A DNA stretch of 33,577 nt from JBBRXJ01 sp038248505 (GTDB taxonomy: Bacteria > Bacteroidota > Bacteroidia > Bacteroidales > JBBRXJ01). This document shows positions 17,241 to 25,660 of this stretch, one piece after another. Both the position numbers and the translations under genes were made by a program. The stretch spans positions 1 through 33,577 of the forward strand of contig JBBRXJ010000037.1 of assembly GCA_038248505.1 (NCBI GenBank). Direction: 5' to 3'. Positions within the stretch are counted from its first letter, which is position 1. Every line of letters starts with the position of its first letter. The notes under the pieces are model-generated. The model was not told where the DNA came from. It made no database searches and was given only the letters and a program-made list of their open reading frames with translations.

Positions 17241-17906
17241 TTGCCTGAAAATTTTAAAATACCATTTGTTGAATTACTCTCAAAAGAAGAGTGTGATTTA
17301 CTTTCATCACGTTGTAGTCTGACATCGTATAGTAATCATAGTATTATCTTTAAACAGAATACACGTACTTCTCAAATAATGTTTATTAATAGCGGTTTAG
17401 TTAAGGTATATAAAGAGGGTCGTAATAATCGTTGTCATATTCTAAAGCTTGATCAGGAAGGGAGTTTTATTGGTTTAAGTTGTCTTTTTGGGGGTGTAGA
17501 ATATACTAATTCAGCAGCTTCGATTGATTATTGTGAAGTATGCTCTATTGATTTTGATGTTTTTAAATCAATAATTCAAAATAATGTTTTGTATACAAAT
17601 CAATTGATGAATGCACTAAGCAAAGAGAATCAATTTTTGTTTGATAAGTTGTTAAATCAGATTTACAAACAATTACCTGGTCGTATTGCTGAAGTACTCC
17701 TTTATTTTTCGGAAGTTATTTATAAGAGTAATTCTTTTACTTTTCCTTTAACACGAAAAGAATTGGCTGACTTTGCTGGTACAACTAAGGAGAGTTTTAT
17801 TAGAACGCTTACCGAATATAAAAACGATAAGATTATTGAAATAGAAAATGGCAAGGTTGAGATTATAAGTATGGATATTATTCGAACCTTGAATAATCTT
17901 GGTTAA
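17241..17906 (+). CDS. Crp/Fnr-family transcriptional regulator
   Basis: This is a 221-residue DNA-binding regulator. A cyclic-nucleotide-binding-like beta-roll spans about 12-115 (HSIIFKQN, SGLVKVYKEG, LDQEGSFIGLSCLFGG), followed by a long dimer helix (about 115-145). A winged helix-turn-helix spans about 165-212, with FPLTRKELADFAGTTKESF and E184/R188 in the recognition helix. The arginine-serine/threonine pair that binds cAMP in CRP is not evident, and there is no N-terminal cysteine cluster for an Fnr iron-sulfur centre, so the effector is unknown. The start appears to be TTG at 17241: an in-frame stop lies at 17226 and the first ATG comes only at residue 47. It is followed after 3 nt by a receiver gene. 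Confidence 0.9.
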   Translation: MPENFKIPFVELLSKEECDLLSSRCSLTSYSNHSIIFKQNTRTSQIMFINSGLVKVYKEGRNNRCHILKLDQEGSFIGLSCLFGGVEYTNSAASIDYCEVCSIDFDVFKSIIQNNVLYTNQLMNALSKENQFLFDKLLNQIYKQLPGRIAEVLLYFSEVIYKSNSFTFPLTRKELADFAGTTKESFIRTLTEYKNDKIIEIENGKVEIISMDIIRTLNNLG

Positions 17907-17909
17907 TTT

Positions 17910-18284
17910 ATGAAAAAACTTACCATACTTGTAGTTGATGATATTTATGTGAATCGCTTTCTACTATCACAAATCATACAATCAGAGGGGCATTTGTGCT
18001 TACAAGCAGAGAATGGTAAAATTGCCGTTGATCTTATTGATTCTAATGATGCTATTGATGTAGTTTTAATGGATATTGAAATGCCCGTTATGAATGGTAT
18101 TGAGACCATTTTGCATATTCGAAATAAAATGGGAAGAAAGTCATCTATTCCTGTAATAGCCCTAACCGCACATAACCCTAGTATTTTTTTTGATGATTAT
18201 AAGGATGTTCGATTTGATGAGCTCCTAACCAAGCCCTATTCAATAGATAGAGTGATGGAAATGATATATCGTATCTGTCTGTAG
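17910..18284 (+). CDS. Single-domain response regulator paired with the Crp/Fnr gene
   Basis: This is a 124-residue receiver with D10/D11, phospho-acceptor D55 in VVLMDIEMP, T86 in IALTAH and K108 in LLTKPY. There is no output domain. It begins 3 nt after the stop of the Crp/Fnr regulator, so the two are cotranscribed. That arrangement suggests phosphorylation input tied to the regulator's regulon. The MDIEMPVMNGIE signature resembles receivers that sit at the C-terminus of hybrid kinases, so it may receive phosphate from a hybrid kinase or an Hpt protein. Confidence 0.9.
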   Translation: MKKLTILVVDDIYVNRFLLSQIIQSEGHLCLQAENGKIAVDLIDSNDAIDVVLMDIEMPVMNGIETILHIRNKMGRKSSIPVIALTAHNPSIFFDDYKDVRFDELLTKPYSIDRVMEMIYRICL

Positions 18285-18362
18285 CTACAGCCTTTAGTGT
18301 AATGCCTTCTTAAAATAAAAATCAATAAACAAAGAACGTAATTAATTTCAGTAACGTTTTTC

Positions 18363-18803
18363 TTAAAGTATTGGTGTAGCTATTATTTGCACCTCTTTAT
18401 TCATTAAACTAATATTGGATGGAAAATATGTTTTACCTGCCATAATATTCTTAATGGCTGGCATAAGCTCCTCAAATATATTCTTCTTAAAAACACAACC
18501 TTTAAAGCCGGCGTTTATAAGCTCAACAAGATAGGTTGAGTCTTGATATCCGGTAATTGCAATTGTTTTTAAATGATGGTTGTGAAATAGTACTTTCTTT
18601 ATTGCCGTAATTCCATCCATTTCGGGCATCTCAATATCAACTAATAAAATATCGGCATATTGTATTTTACTAATATTGAGTAGTTCAATTCCATTATTTG
18701 CTTCGGCTGTTACTTTATGGTTTTGTATGTTTTCAAGAAAGAAACGCAATCCCTGCCTGAACGTATTATTATCATCTGCTATTATGATGTTTAGTGGTTT
18801 CAT
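18363..18803 (-). CDS. NarL-type receiver lacking its DNA-binding domain
   Basis: This is a 146-residue response regulator. The receiver resembles the NarL/FixJ-type protein encoded at 19130. D10/D11, phospho-acceptor D56 in ILLVDIEMPEMDG, T84 in IAITGY and K106 in CVFKK are present. After AGKTYFPSN it ends with a short tail (NKEVQIIATPIL) where NarL proteins have a linker and HTH. No HTH remnant is found in any frame downstream (18285-18362), so the shortening looks established rather than a fresh truncation. It is 43 nt after a small membrane-protein gene and probably in the same transcript. Confidence 0.88.
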   Translation of the reverse strand: MKPLNIIIADDNNTFRQGLRFFLENIQNHKVTAEANNGIELLNISKIQYADILLVDIEMPEMDGITAIKKVLFHNHHLKTIAITGYQDSTYLVELINAGFKGCVFKKNIFEELMPAIKNIMAGKTYFPSNISLMNKEVQIIATPIL

Positions 18804-18846
18804 TTTTTTTAACCTTTTTGCTTACTATTTGATGATGATTTATTTT

Positions 18847-18990
18847 TTAATGTGCTGCTTTGTAGGCTTTTAAACCCAGCTCATTCATCATACTCATTGT
18901 TAAAAAGACCATTAAACTTACTAAAACGAATATCATAATAGATACACCAATAAATAATTGGATTCGTTTCTTAATCACATGTTGTTCCAT
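18847..18990 (-). CDS. Small single-span membrane protein
   Basis: The predicted product is 47 residues long. It has a charged N-terminus (MEQHVIKKR), one hydrophobic segment of about 23 residues (about 10-32, QLFIGVSIMIFVLVS...) and a short polar C-terminus. The frame stays open up to 19029. I chose the ATG at 18990 because a TATCTTTG box at 19012-19019 would put transcription start at about 19005, leaving a short leader. ATGs at 18999 and 19002 are alternatives. I do not recognise a family. It precedes the output-less receiver at 18803 by 43 nt, so it could be a membrane partner of that receiver. Confidence 0.5.
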   Translation of the reverse strand: MEQHVIKKRIQLFIGVSIMIFVLVSLMVFLTMSMMNELGLKAYKAAH

Positions 18991-19011
18991 ATTAAGCATC
19001 ATTTTGTAATA

Positions 19012-19019
19012 CAAAGATA
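19012..19019 (-). promoter_or_regulatory. -7 box TATCTTTG before the small membrane protein
   Basis: On the minus strand this reads TATCTTTG, an exact fit to TAnnTTTG, 21 nt before the ATG at 18990. A -33 TTTG is not evident. It supports transcription of the small gene and of the receiver after it. Confidence 0.5.
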
Positions 19020-19129
19020 GAGCTCTCAAGATTGTATTATAAGAGTATAATCCACCTTTAAGGAGAGGAATTTACCCTAAAAGAAGTGAGTGGGTGAGAT
19101 TTGATCAGCAGAGGCTGATTTTAGTAGAT

Positions 19130-19786
19130 TTAAATTTCAATTAGTTTATTTTGAATGGCGTATAAAACTAAATGAGGTGAGTTGCGTGTAGCTGTTTTAG
19201 CTAAGAGGTTCGTTCTGTGATTGTCAACTGTTTTAGGACTAATAAAGAGTTTCTCAGCAATTTCATTATTTGAAAACCCCTGGCATATCAATAATAAGAT
19301 TTCTTTTTCTCGTTTAGATAAATCGGCTACTGCTTTACCTGCTTCATTCTCGCCAGAATTTATTTTAAAAACAATTCTTCGGAGTAAGTCTTCAGGGAAG
19401 AAGTTTCCGCCATCTTTTACAGTATGTATGGACTCTTCAATTTCCTGTTTATTGGCTTTTTTAAGAACAAAACCTGCGGCCCCTGCTTTAATCATTCTGT
19501 AATAGTATATTTCGTCTCCATAGCTTGAGAGGGCAATTATCTTCGTAGACGGATACTCTTTAATGATTTTTTGTGTCGCTTCAACGCCATCCATTTCGGG
19601 CATTGAAATGTCTGTGAGTATAATGTCTGGTTTAAACTGAGCATTTTTTTCAATGAGATCATTTCCATTTTCAGCTTCAAATGATAGTTTGAAACATGGG
19701 TTACTTGAAAGCATAAATTTTAAACCATCGCGAAAAATCGCATGATCATCAGCAATGCCGATTGTAATTATTTCTGAATGACTCAT
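19130..19786 (-). CDS. NarL/FixJ-family response regulator
   Basis: This 218-residue protein has an N-terminal receiver (about 7-125): D13/D14, phospho-acceptor D59 in IILTDISMPEMDG, S87 in IIALSSYG and K109. A LuxR-type HTH occupies the C-terminus (about 155-218), with LSKREKEILLLICQGFSNNEIAEKL and SPKTVDNHRTNLL. It starts 1 nt after the stop of the kinase at 19788. The two therefore form a canonical NarL-type two-component pair. Confidence 0.95.
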   Translation of the reverse strand: MSHSEIITIGIADDHAIFRDGLKFMLSSNPCFKLSFEAENGNDLIEKNAQFKPDIILTDISMPEMDGVEATQKIIKEYPSTKIIALSSYGDEIYYYRMIKAGAAGFVLKKANKQEIEESIHTVKDGGNFFPEDLLRRIVFKINSGENEAGKAVADLSKREKEILLLICQGFSNNEIAEKLFISPKTVDNHRTNLLAKTATRNSPHLVLYAIQNKLIEI

Positions 19787-19787
19787 T

Positions 19788-21197
19788 TTAAAGTGGTATT
19801 TTTATTTCAATTCTAGTGCCTTTTGATGGGGCTGTAATGTAAATTATTTCTCCGTTTAATGATTTTATTCTGTTGTTAATATTAAATAATCCCATCCCTT
19901 TGTTTGTGTTTACAGTAATGTCATAATCAAAGCCACATCCATTGTCAATATATATTATTTCAATAGTACTCGTTTTGTTAAAGATAAACTGAACTTTACT
20001 AGCGTGTGCATATTTTAGTGTATTATTTAGTAATTCAATACAAATTCGGTATAAATTAATTTCTATGTTTGAGGGTAAACGTCCCTCGTAGTTTGTGCTA
20101 ACATCTACTGCTATGTTTTTAGTTTCACAAACTTTATTTGCAAATGATTGTATGGCTACTACCAAGCCAAAGTTTTGAAGAATATGCGGACTCAAATTAA
20201 TTGAAATCTCAGATACACTTTGAATTGCTTCAAGAATAGTTTCTTCAATCTTTGTAATAATGTACGGTTGTATTGAGGCATCTGCTAAATTTGTTAACGA
20301 CTGTGCATATATTTTAGCCGCAGAAAGAACTGGAGCAACACCATCATGAAGCTCTTTTGCCATTCGGCTTCGTTCTTTTTCCTCAGTATCTATTATAGTT
20401 TGAAGTATTCGTTGCTCCATTAAGCGGCGGTCGGTAATATCCCGAGACATGTGAAGAAGCGCTTTTTTATTATCATAATCAATAATTCGTGTGCCAATTT
20501 CAATAATTACTTTCTGTCCGTTTCTGTTGGTGTATGATGTTTCATTATTGTAAAGCACATTGTCCTCAATGTTTGCGAACTTAATTTTAAGTTCTTCAAT
20601 ATTCGTTTCAGCGATGTCAAAAATATTGAGTTTCAAGAAATCTTCCTTTCTAATTCCGCTTCGCTCAATGCCTGTTTGGTTGGCATCTAAAAAATTCCCC
20701 TGTATATCGGTAATGAAAACACCATCGCTACTTGTGTTAAATATGTTTCGGAATTTTTTTTCGCTGTTTTGGAGATCAATATTTTTTTGCATTAACTCAT
20801 CAATCAATAATTTATTTTGATTTTTTAAGTCGAAAGTTTTAATTGCATTGTTGAGCGTAATGAGCATTTCGTTTTTATCCCAAGGCTTGAGCATATATCG
20901 GTGAATGCCACCTTGGTTTATTGCTTGCATCATTATCTCAACATCTGAGAATGCTGTTAGAATGATACAAATAATGTCGGGATAATGATTAACAATACGT
21001 TTAAAAAACTCAAGCCCCGTTTCGTTTGGCATTTTTTGATCGCAAATAATGACTTTAATTTCATTTTCTGCGAGCAGTATAGAGGCATCTAGGGTATTTT
21101 CAGCTAATAATATATTATAATGTTTCCAAAATACAGATTTAAAACCACTAAGGTTAAATTGCTCATCATCAATATATAGTATGGTATCTAGTGGCAT
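19788..21197 (-). CDS. Receiver-PAS-HisKA_3 histidine kinase
   Basis: This soluble sensor kinase has 469 residues. An N-terminal receiver (about 1-120) has D10/D11, phospho-acceptor D53 in VIICDQKMP, T81 and K104. A PAS domain follows (about 147-258, FRNIFNTSSDGVFITD to MSRDITDRR). The NarL-type kinase core comes next: HisKA_3 has H284 in ERSRMAKELHDGVAPVLSA, and the ATPase has ELLNNTLKYAHA (N391/N392), YIDNGCGF (417-423) and KGMGLFNI. There are no transmembrane segments. The N-terminal receiver suggests that another kinase can set its activity, while its output goes to the adjacent NarL regulator 1 nt downstream. The PAS ligand is unknown. Confidence 0.93.
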   Translation of the reverse strand: MPLDTILYIDDEQFNLSGFKSVFWKHYNILLAENTLDASILLAENEIKVIICDQKMPNETGLEFFKRIVNHYPDIICIILTAFSDVEIMMQAINQGGIHRYMLKPWDKNEMLITLNNAIKTFDLKNQNKLLIDELMQKNIDLQNSEKKFRNIFNTSSDGVFITDIQGNFLDANQTGIERSGIRKEDFLKLNIFDIAETNIEELKIKFANIEDNVLYNNETSYTNRNGQKVIIEIGTRIIDYDNKKALLHMSRDITDRRLMEQRILQTIIDTEEKERSRMAKELHDGVAPVLSAAKIYAQSLTNLADASIQPYIITKIEETILEAIQSVSEISINLSPHILQNFGLVVAIQSFANKVCETKNIAVDVSTNYEGRLPSNIEINLYRICIELLNNTLKYAHASKVQFIFNKTSTIEIIYIDNGCGFDYDITVNTNKGMGLFNINNRIKSLNGEIIYITAPSKGTRIEIKIPL

Positions 21198-21268
21198 CTA
21201 TTTTCTTAAATATGAATGATGAATATATGATAAATAAATGTAACTACAAAAATTGAAAGCTAATTTCA

Positions 21269-22594
21269 TTACATCACATTAATCACAACGATTGCATTGG
21301 TCTCTGTTGTGATTTTGTACCTATCATCAATACGATGTCCAACCACCCACACAATTTCGTTATTTGATGTTATCACATACGTACACTCTTTTTCAGCTCT
21401 ACTCAATTTAATATCGGTATAAAAGTCGGATAGCTTTTTGCTGCTTCTCATACCTAAGGGGCGAAAACGATCACCGGTCTCCCACAAACGTAGGGTGAGT
21501 GGAAATTGTAGTAATTTGACATCAAGAGATGCAATTTTGGAAGACTGTATTGGATCGTATTTTTTCTTGCCAAGTGTTTTTTTTTCTATCTTAAGTGCAA
21601 TAGGGACTGATATTTCTTTTGTGCTTTTTTTAATTAATACCGTGCTCGGGATTTTATCTTTTTGTTTGCTTATAATGAGTTGTTCTCTATCAACGTTTAG
21701 CGTATAGTGTAAAGATGAAAATAGATTGCCTGCCTGTTTGGTTAATGATTGATAAATAGCATCACACTGAATTCCATTAAAATCATATTCACGTAGCAAT
21801 TCATATAGTATAATATGCCCGTGTTTATTATTTTTTATTGCTGCAATATTTATAAAAAACTGATCTTTCTTGGTGGTAATAATTTCGTTTTTAATTTTAA
21901 GAATACAATCGCTATAAAAATCCACACTGGCTTTGATATTGGTTGCGCTCAAGCTTATGCTATCAATAAAGGAGGGATTTAATTTTTCAAGTTCTGGAAT
22001 AACGATATGTCGTATACGATTTCTTTTGTATTTGGTTTGTTTATTACTGCTATCTTCTCTGAACTTTATTTTATTTGCATTTGCGTACGTTTCAATTTTA
22101 TCACGTTTGGCGAATAATAAAGGTCTTGTAATCCTACCTAATTGCACTTGAATACCCGATAGTCCTCTTATGCCGGTACCTCTACTCAAATTTAATAGCA
22201 TGGTTTCAGCTACATCATTTTTATTATGGGCAATGGCAATGGCTTCAGATTCTTCGATTTCAAGTAATTCATTAAACCAGTTATAGCGTAAATCACGTGC
22301 CGCCATTTGAATTGAAATGCCGTGTTCAATAGCATAATTTGAAGTTTCAAAACGAATACTACGAAATGGGAATGAGTATTTATTTGCCAGTTTTTTTACA
22401 AAAAGTTCATCGGCATCTGATTCTTTTCCGCGTAAACCAAAATTACAATGTGCAACAATACATTTATATTTGCACGCATGCAAAAGATGTAATAATACAC
22501 TGGAATCAATGCCACCACTTACAGCCACAATAATTTTGTGTTTTGTCGTATATAGTGCATTCGATTCAATATGCTTTTTAAATGCTGTAATCAT
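21269..22594 (-). CDS. tilS: tRNA(Ile)-lysidine synthase TilS
   Basis: This essential enzyme attaches lysine to C34 of tRNA-Ile(CAU), converting it to lysidine so that it reads AUA. The N-type ATP pyrophosphatase domain has the P-loop SGGIDS (26-31), followed by VAHCNFGLRGKESDADELFV and HNKNDVAETMLLNLSRGTGIRGLSG. A central helical part has RNRIRHIVIPELEKLNP. The C-terminal TilS_C domain (about 365-441) has LRLWETGDRFRPLGM, KLSDFYTD and VVGHRIDDRY. At 441 residues the length is normal. It is separated from ahpC by a clear terminator, so it has its own promoter. Confidence 0.96.
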   Translation of the reverse strand: MITAFKKHIESNALYTTKHKIIVAVSGGIDSSVLLHLLHACKYKCIVAHCNFGLRGKESDADELFVKKLANKYSFPFRSIRFETSNYAIEHGISIQMAARDLRYNWFNELLEIEESEAIAIAHNKNDVAETMLLNLSRGTGIRGLSGIQVQLGRITRPLLFAKRDKIETYANANKIKFREDSSNKQTKYKRNRIRHIVIPELEKLNPSFIDSISLSATNIKASVDFYSDCILKIKNEIITTKKDQFFINIAAIKNNKHGHIILYELLREYDFNGIQCDAIYQSLTKQAGNLFSSLHYTLNVDREQLIISKQKDKIPSTVLIKKSTKEISVPIALKIEKKTLGKKKYDPIQSSKIASLDVKLLQFPLTLRLWETGDRFRPLGMRSSKKLSDFYTDIKLSRAEKECTYVITSNNEIVWVVGHRIDDRYKITTETNAIVVINVM

Positions 22595-22621
22595 CTCGTA
22601 AAGATAGTCCTTTTTAGAAAT

Positions 22622-22654
22622 AAAAAAGCCGCAAGCAAATTTGCTGCGGCCTTT
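22622..22654 (-). terminator. Rho-independent terminator of ahpC
   Basis: GCCGCAAGCAAATTTGCTGC... (22628-22650) folds into a hairpin with one bulged A. On the minus strand it is followed by a run of Ts, 20 nt after the ahpC stop codon. Confidence 0.85.
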
Positions 22655-22673
22655 AAATTATAATTATGTAGAA

Positions 22674-23306
22674 TTATTTATGAGCTAAATACGATGCAAC
22701 ACCTTCCTGTGTTGCTTTCATTGCTTTATCTCCTTTATGCCAATCGGCAGGACATACTTCGCCATTCTCTTCAAAAAATTGCAAGGCATCAACAATACGT
22801 ATCGCTTCATCTATACTGCGGCCCAGAGGAAGGTCATTTACCACTTGGTGACGAACAATACCATTCTTATCAATTAAAAATAATCCGCGAAATGCGAGGG
22901 GTGTTCCTTCAAACGACATGCTATCATCATCGTTAAATTCAAAACCACCAGCCAAAACATCATAATTCATAGCAATTGTTTTGCTAACATCAGCAACTAA
23001 TGGGTATTTCACTCCTTTAATGCCACCATCTTTTTTCTCGGTTTGTAGCCATTTCCAATGTGAGAATTCCGTATCGGTTGAGCAGCCTACTACAGCTACA
23101 TTACGTTTTTCGAACTCGGCTAACTTTTCTTGAAATGCAATAATTTCAGTAGGGCAAACAAAAGTAAAATCAGCAGGATAGAAATAAAACACCACATGCT
23201 TTTTACCTAAATATTGCTCTAAGGAGAAGTTATTAACTATTTCACCGCCATTTATTACTGCGGCTGCCTTAAATACAGGCGCTTTTTTTCCAACAAGTAC
23301 ACTCAT
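22674..23306 (-). CDS. ahpC: AhpC/Prx1-type 2-Cys peroxiredoxin
   Basis: This 210-residue cytoplasmic peroxidase reduces hydrogen peroxide and organic hydroperoxides. The peroxidatic cysteine is C51 in YFYPADFTFVCPTE. The resolving cysteine is C185 in NGEVCPADW, typical of the 2-Cys Prx/AhpC class. R140 in PLAFRGLFLID and the extended C-terminal arm are present. There is no AhpF gene beside it, so the reductant is probably thioredoxin. A TATCTTTG -7 box lies about 37 nt before the ATG and a strong terminator follows, so it is a single-gene unit. Confidence 0.95.
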   Translation of the reverse strand: MSVLVGKKAPVFKAAAVINGGEIVNNFSLEQYLGKKHVVFYFYPADFTFVCPTEIIAFQEKLAEFEKRNVAVVGCSTDTEFSHWKWLQTEKKDGGIKGVKYPLVADVSKTIAMNYDVLAGGFEFNDDDSMSFEGTPLAFRGLFLIDKNGIVRHQVVNDLPLGRSIDEAIRIVDALQFFEENGEVCPADWHKGDKAMKATQEGVASYLAHK

Positions 23307-23342
23307 AATCGTATGTGTTTTTTATGGTTATTAATTATATAA

Positions 23343-23350
23343 CAAAGATA
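23343..23350 (-). promoter_or_regulatory. -7 box TATCTTTG of ahpC
   Basis: On the minus strand this reads TATCTTTG, an exact TAnnTTTG match, 36 nt before the ahpC ATG. A -33 TTTG at the usual 19-nt spacing is not evident. Confidence 0.55.
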
Positions 23351-23571
23351 ATTAAATAATCTATTTAGAAATATTCTAAACAAAAATTATTTACTGCTTT
23401 TTAACATGTGCTTAGAGTTTTAAAAAAGGGTATTTACCCTCAACATCCTATCTATGATTAAACAATACTATTAAAAATTCATCATCCGTCTCGGTTATTT
23501 GCCTCTAATTTTCTATATTTACCGTAATTTTTATAAATAATTATTAATCAATAACTAAATAATTCAAAAAA

Positions 23572-24573
23572 ATGATAAAAGTAGGTATTAACGGATTCGG
23601 CCGTATCGGGAGACTCGCATTTCGTGCCGCAATCGAACGTAAAGACATGGAAGTTGTAGCTATCAATGACCTTATTGATGTTGATTACATGGTGTATATG
23701 CTTCGTTATGATAGCATTCATGGTCAATTCAAAGGTACAGTTGAAGCAAAAGATGGTAAATTGGTCGTAAATGGTAAAGCAATTCGTGTAACTGCAGAAA
23801 AAGATCCTGCAAACCTCAATTGGGGTGCAGTTGGTGTTGATTATGTTGTTGAATCAACTGGTTTATTCCTAACAAAAGAAAAAGGCGAAGCGCACATTAA
23901 AGCTGGTGCTAAGAGGGTTGTAATGTCAGCTCCTTCAAAAGATGATACCCCTATGTTTGTTATGGGTGTTAACAATAAAACATACACGAAAGACATGACT
24001 GTTGTTTCAAACGCTTCATGTACAACAAATTGTTTAGCTCCTATTGCTAAAGTGTTAAACGATAAATTTGGTATTGTTGAAGGTCTTATGACCACTGTTC
24101 ATGCTACTACTGCAACACAAAAAACTGTTGACGGTCCTTCAGCTAAGGATTGGAGAGGTGGTCGTGCTGCTGCTGGTAATATTATACCTTCATCAACTGG
24201 TGCTGCTAAAGCTGTTGGTGTTGTTATTCCTGCTCTTAAAGGTAAATTAACTGGTATGGCTTTCCGTGTACCAACTCTCAACGTTTCGGTTGTTGACTTA
24301 ACCTGCCGTTTAGAGAAAGCTGCTTCATACGAAGAGATTAAAAAAGCTATGAAAGCTGCTGCTGATGGCGAATTAAAAGGAATACTTGGTTATACTGAAG
24401 ACGAAGTAGTATCAAGCGATTTTATTACTGATCCACGCACATCAATTTTTGATGCAAAAGCAGGTATTGCTCTCAACGATAATTTTGTAAAAGTAGTTTC
24501 CTGGTATGACAATGAGTGGGGTTATTCAAACAAAATCCTCGATCTTATTGCTTACATGGATACCGTTAAGTAA
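23572..24573 (+). CDS. gapA: Type I glyceraldehyde-3-phosphate dehydrogenase
   Basis: This 333-residue glycolytic enzyme converts glyceraldehyde-3-phosphate, NAD+ and phosphate to 1,3-bisphosphoglycerate. The Rossmann motif INGFGRIGRLAFRAA starts at residue 6, with AINDLID (D33) binding NAD. The catalytic C150 lies in SNASCTTNCLAPIAK and the partner H177 in TTVHATTATQ. The C-terminal motif WYDNEWGYSNKILDLI is intact. It has more C-ending codons and looks more highly expressed than its neighbours. The 5' leader is AT-rich. A perfect bidirectional terminator follows 19 nt after the stop. Confidence 0.97.
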   Translation: MIKVGINGFGRIGRLAFRAAIERKDMEVVAINDLIDVDYMVYMLRYDSIHGQFKGTVEAKDGKLVVNGKAIRVTAEKDPANLNWGAVGVDYVVESTGLFLTKEKGEAHIKAGAKRVVMSAPSKDDTPMFVMGVNNKTYTKDMTVVSNASCTTNCLAPIAKVLNDKFGIVEGLMTTVHATTATQKTVDGPSAKDWRGGRAAAGNIIPSSTGAAKAVGVVIPALKGKLTGMAFRVPTLNVSVVDLTCRLEKAASYEEIKKAMKAAADGELKGILGYTEDEVVSSDFITDPRTSIFDAKAGIALNDNFVKVVSWYDNEWGYSNKILDLIAYMDTVK

Positions 24574-24592
24574 TTCAAATATTAAAGAAAAT

Positions 24593-24621
24593 AAAAGCCG
24601 CTCAATTGAGCGGCTTTTTTT
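24593..24621. terminator. Bidirectional Rho-independent terminator
   Basis: AAAAGCCGCTCAA is followed by its exact complement, giving a 26-nt perfect palindrome at 24593-24618 with T-runs usable on both strands. It lies between the convergent gapA and radical SAM genes and can end both. Confidence 0.92.
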
Positions 24622-24647
24622 ATGTGCACTTGGCAAGATTATTCAAA

Positions 24648-25535
24648 TTATAGTATGGAGGGAGTTGTTGGATAAATACAACTATACGTAGTATCAATTG
24701 CATTTTGAATGGCCTTTAAAAGTGCCTCGTTATCTTTTGATAAAATGCCTTTTAATACTAAGTTATTTGATACATGATCGCTTCGAAATATGACATTGTT
24801 AAGCTTTGTATGTTCAATAAAAAGTTTTAATTCGCTAGCTAGTTCAACAATGGTTTGTGGAAGGTAATTCCCTTTAAACCTTTGTTGGTAATGTGTTTCA
24901 CCAAACGGAAGGCTCAAAGTTAATGAGGATAGCAGTTTTGGATTTATTTCATTTATTAGTTTAGCTGTGTTTATGGCATGTTGCGAACTATATATTCGGC
25001 CTCCCAAGCCATTTAAAATCATTATTGAAGTTTCAATTCCAGCCTCGTGAGCCTTTAAAATACCATCTCTGGTTGATTGGTAGGTCTCGCTTTTATTAAT
25101 GAGTTTTAGTAATTCATCATCACCCGATTCTACTCCTATATAAAGTAGTTTTAACCCCAAATTGCGAATCTCTTTTAATTCGTCAACGCTTTTATTAAGA
25201 ATATCTGTTGGTAAGGCATAAGAGGATATTCTTTGTGTTTTTCCAAATACGGAATTAATTTCATGCAATATTGGAATAAGATTATTGGCCGATAATACAA
25301 AGGCATTTCCATCAGCTAAAAAAATCTTTTTAACTCCCGAATAATATTTTGATATATGCTTTATCTCCTCTTGTAGCTCTGCGAATTTCTTCATCTGAAA
25401 TGTTTTGGAGGTATACATTTCGCAAAAGGCACATTTATTCCACGAGCAACCTAGTGTTACTTGAATAATGGCTGAGTTGGTTTCGGCAGGAGGTCTGAAG
25501 AGTGGTTCGTTATATGGTATCGGATTGAAAAACAT
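24648..25535 (-). CDS. Radical SAM protein with CX4CX2C cluster motif
   Basis: This is a 295-residue radical SAM enzyme of unknown substrate. The iron-sulfur motif is C30-SWNK-C35-AF-C38 (GCSWNKCAFCEMY), with 4 rather than the canonical 3 residues between the first two cysteines. Residues typical of the barrel follow: the GNAF/ADG strand (IFLADGNAFVL), the GVESGDDELL segment (YIGVESG) and GLGGR. No SPASM or B12-binding domain is present. Short radical SAM proteins with GC..N.C.FC motifs are common in annotations without an assigned reaction. The gene is isolated, with no partner gene adjacent. Confidence 0.9.
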   Translation of the reverse strand: MFFNPIPYNEPLFRPPAETNSAIIQVTLGCSWNKCAFCEMYTSKTFQMKKFAELQEEIKHISKYYSGVKKIFLADGNAFVLSANNLIPILHEINSVFGKTQRISSYALPTDILNKSVDELKEIRNLGLKLLYIGVESGDDELLKLINKSETYQSTRDGILKAHEAGIETSIMILNGLGGRIYSSQHAINTAKLINEINPKLLSSLTLSLPFGETHYQQRFKGNYLPQTIVELASELKLFIEHTKLNNVIFRSDHVSNNLVLKGILSKDNEALLKAIQNAIDTTYSCIYPTTPSIL

Positions 25536-25602
25536 AGCTAGAATAATCAGTATGCAAATATATACTAGAAAGCGATATTTTGGCTTTGTGAATTATAAAT
25601 AT

Positions 25603-25631
25603 ATAGGGTGCGACTATTTGTCGCGCCCTAT
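25603..25631 (-). terminator. Hairpin after the T9SS surface-protein gene
   Basis: ATAGGGTGCGAC (25603-25614) pairs with GTCGCGCCCTAT (25620-25631) around a 5-nt loop, giving a 12-bp stem with one T-G pair. It lies 29 nt after the stop of the minus-strand surface-protein gene. No U-run follows, so intrinsic termination is not certain. Confidence 0.6.
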
Positions 25632-25660
25632 GTAAACGATATAATAATAGCTAAAAGGAA

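Noticed and set aside
18279..18290. 12-nt palindrome CTGTAGCTACAG
   Set aside because: It overlaps the stop codon of the receiver gene, is short and has no T-run. It is too weak to call a terminator.
23428..23439. GGGTA-TT-TACCC hairpin upstream of gapA
   Set aside because: It is a short stem in the AT-rich divergent spacer with no known counterpart and no position that fits a terminator or operator.
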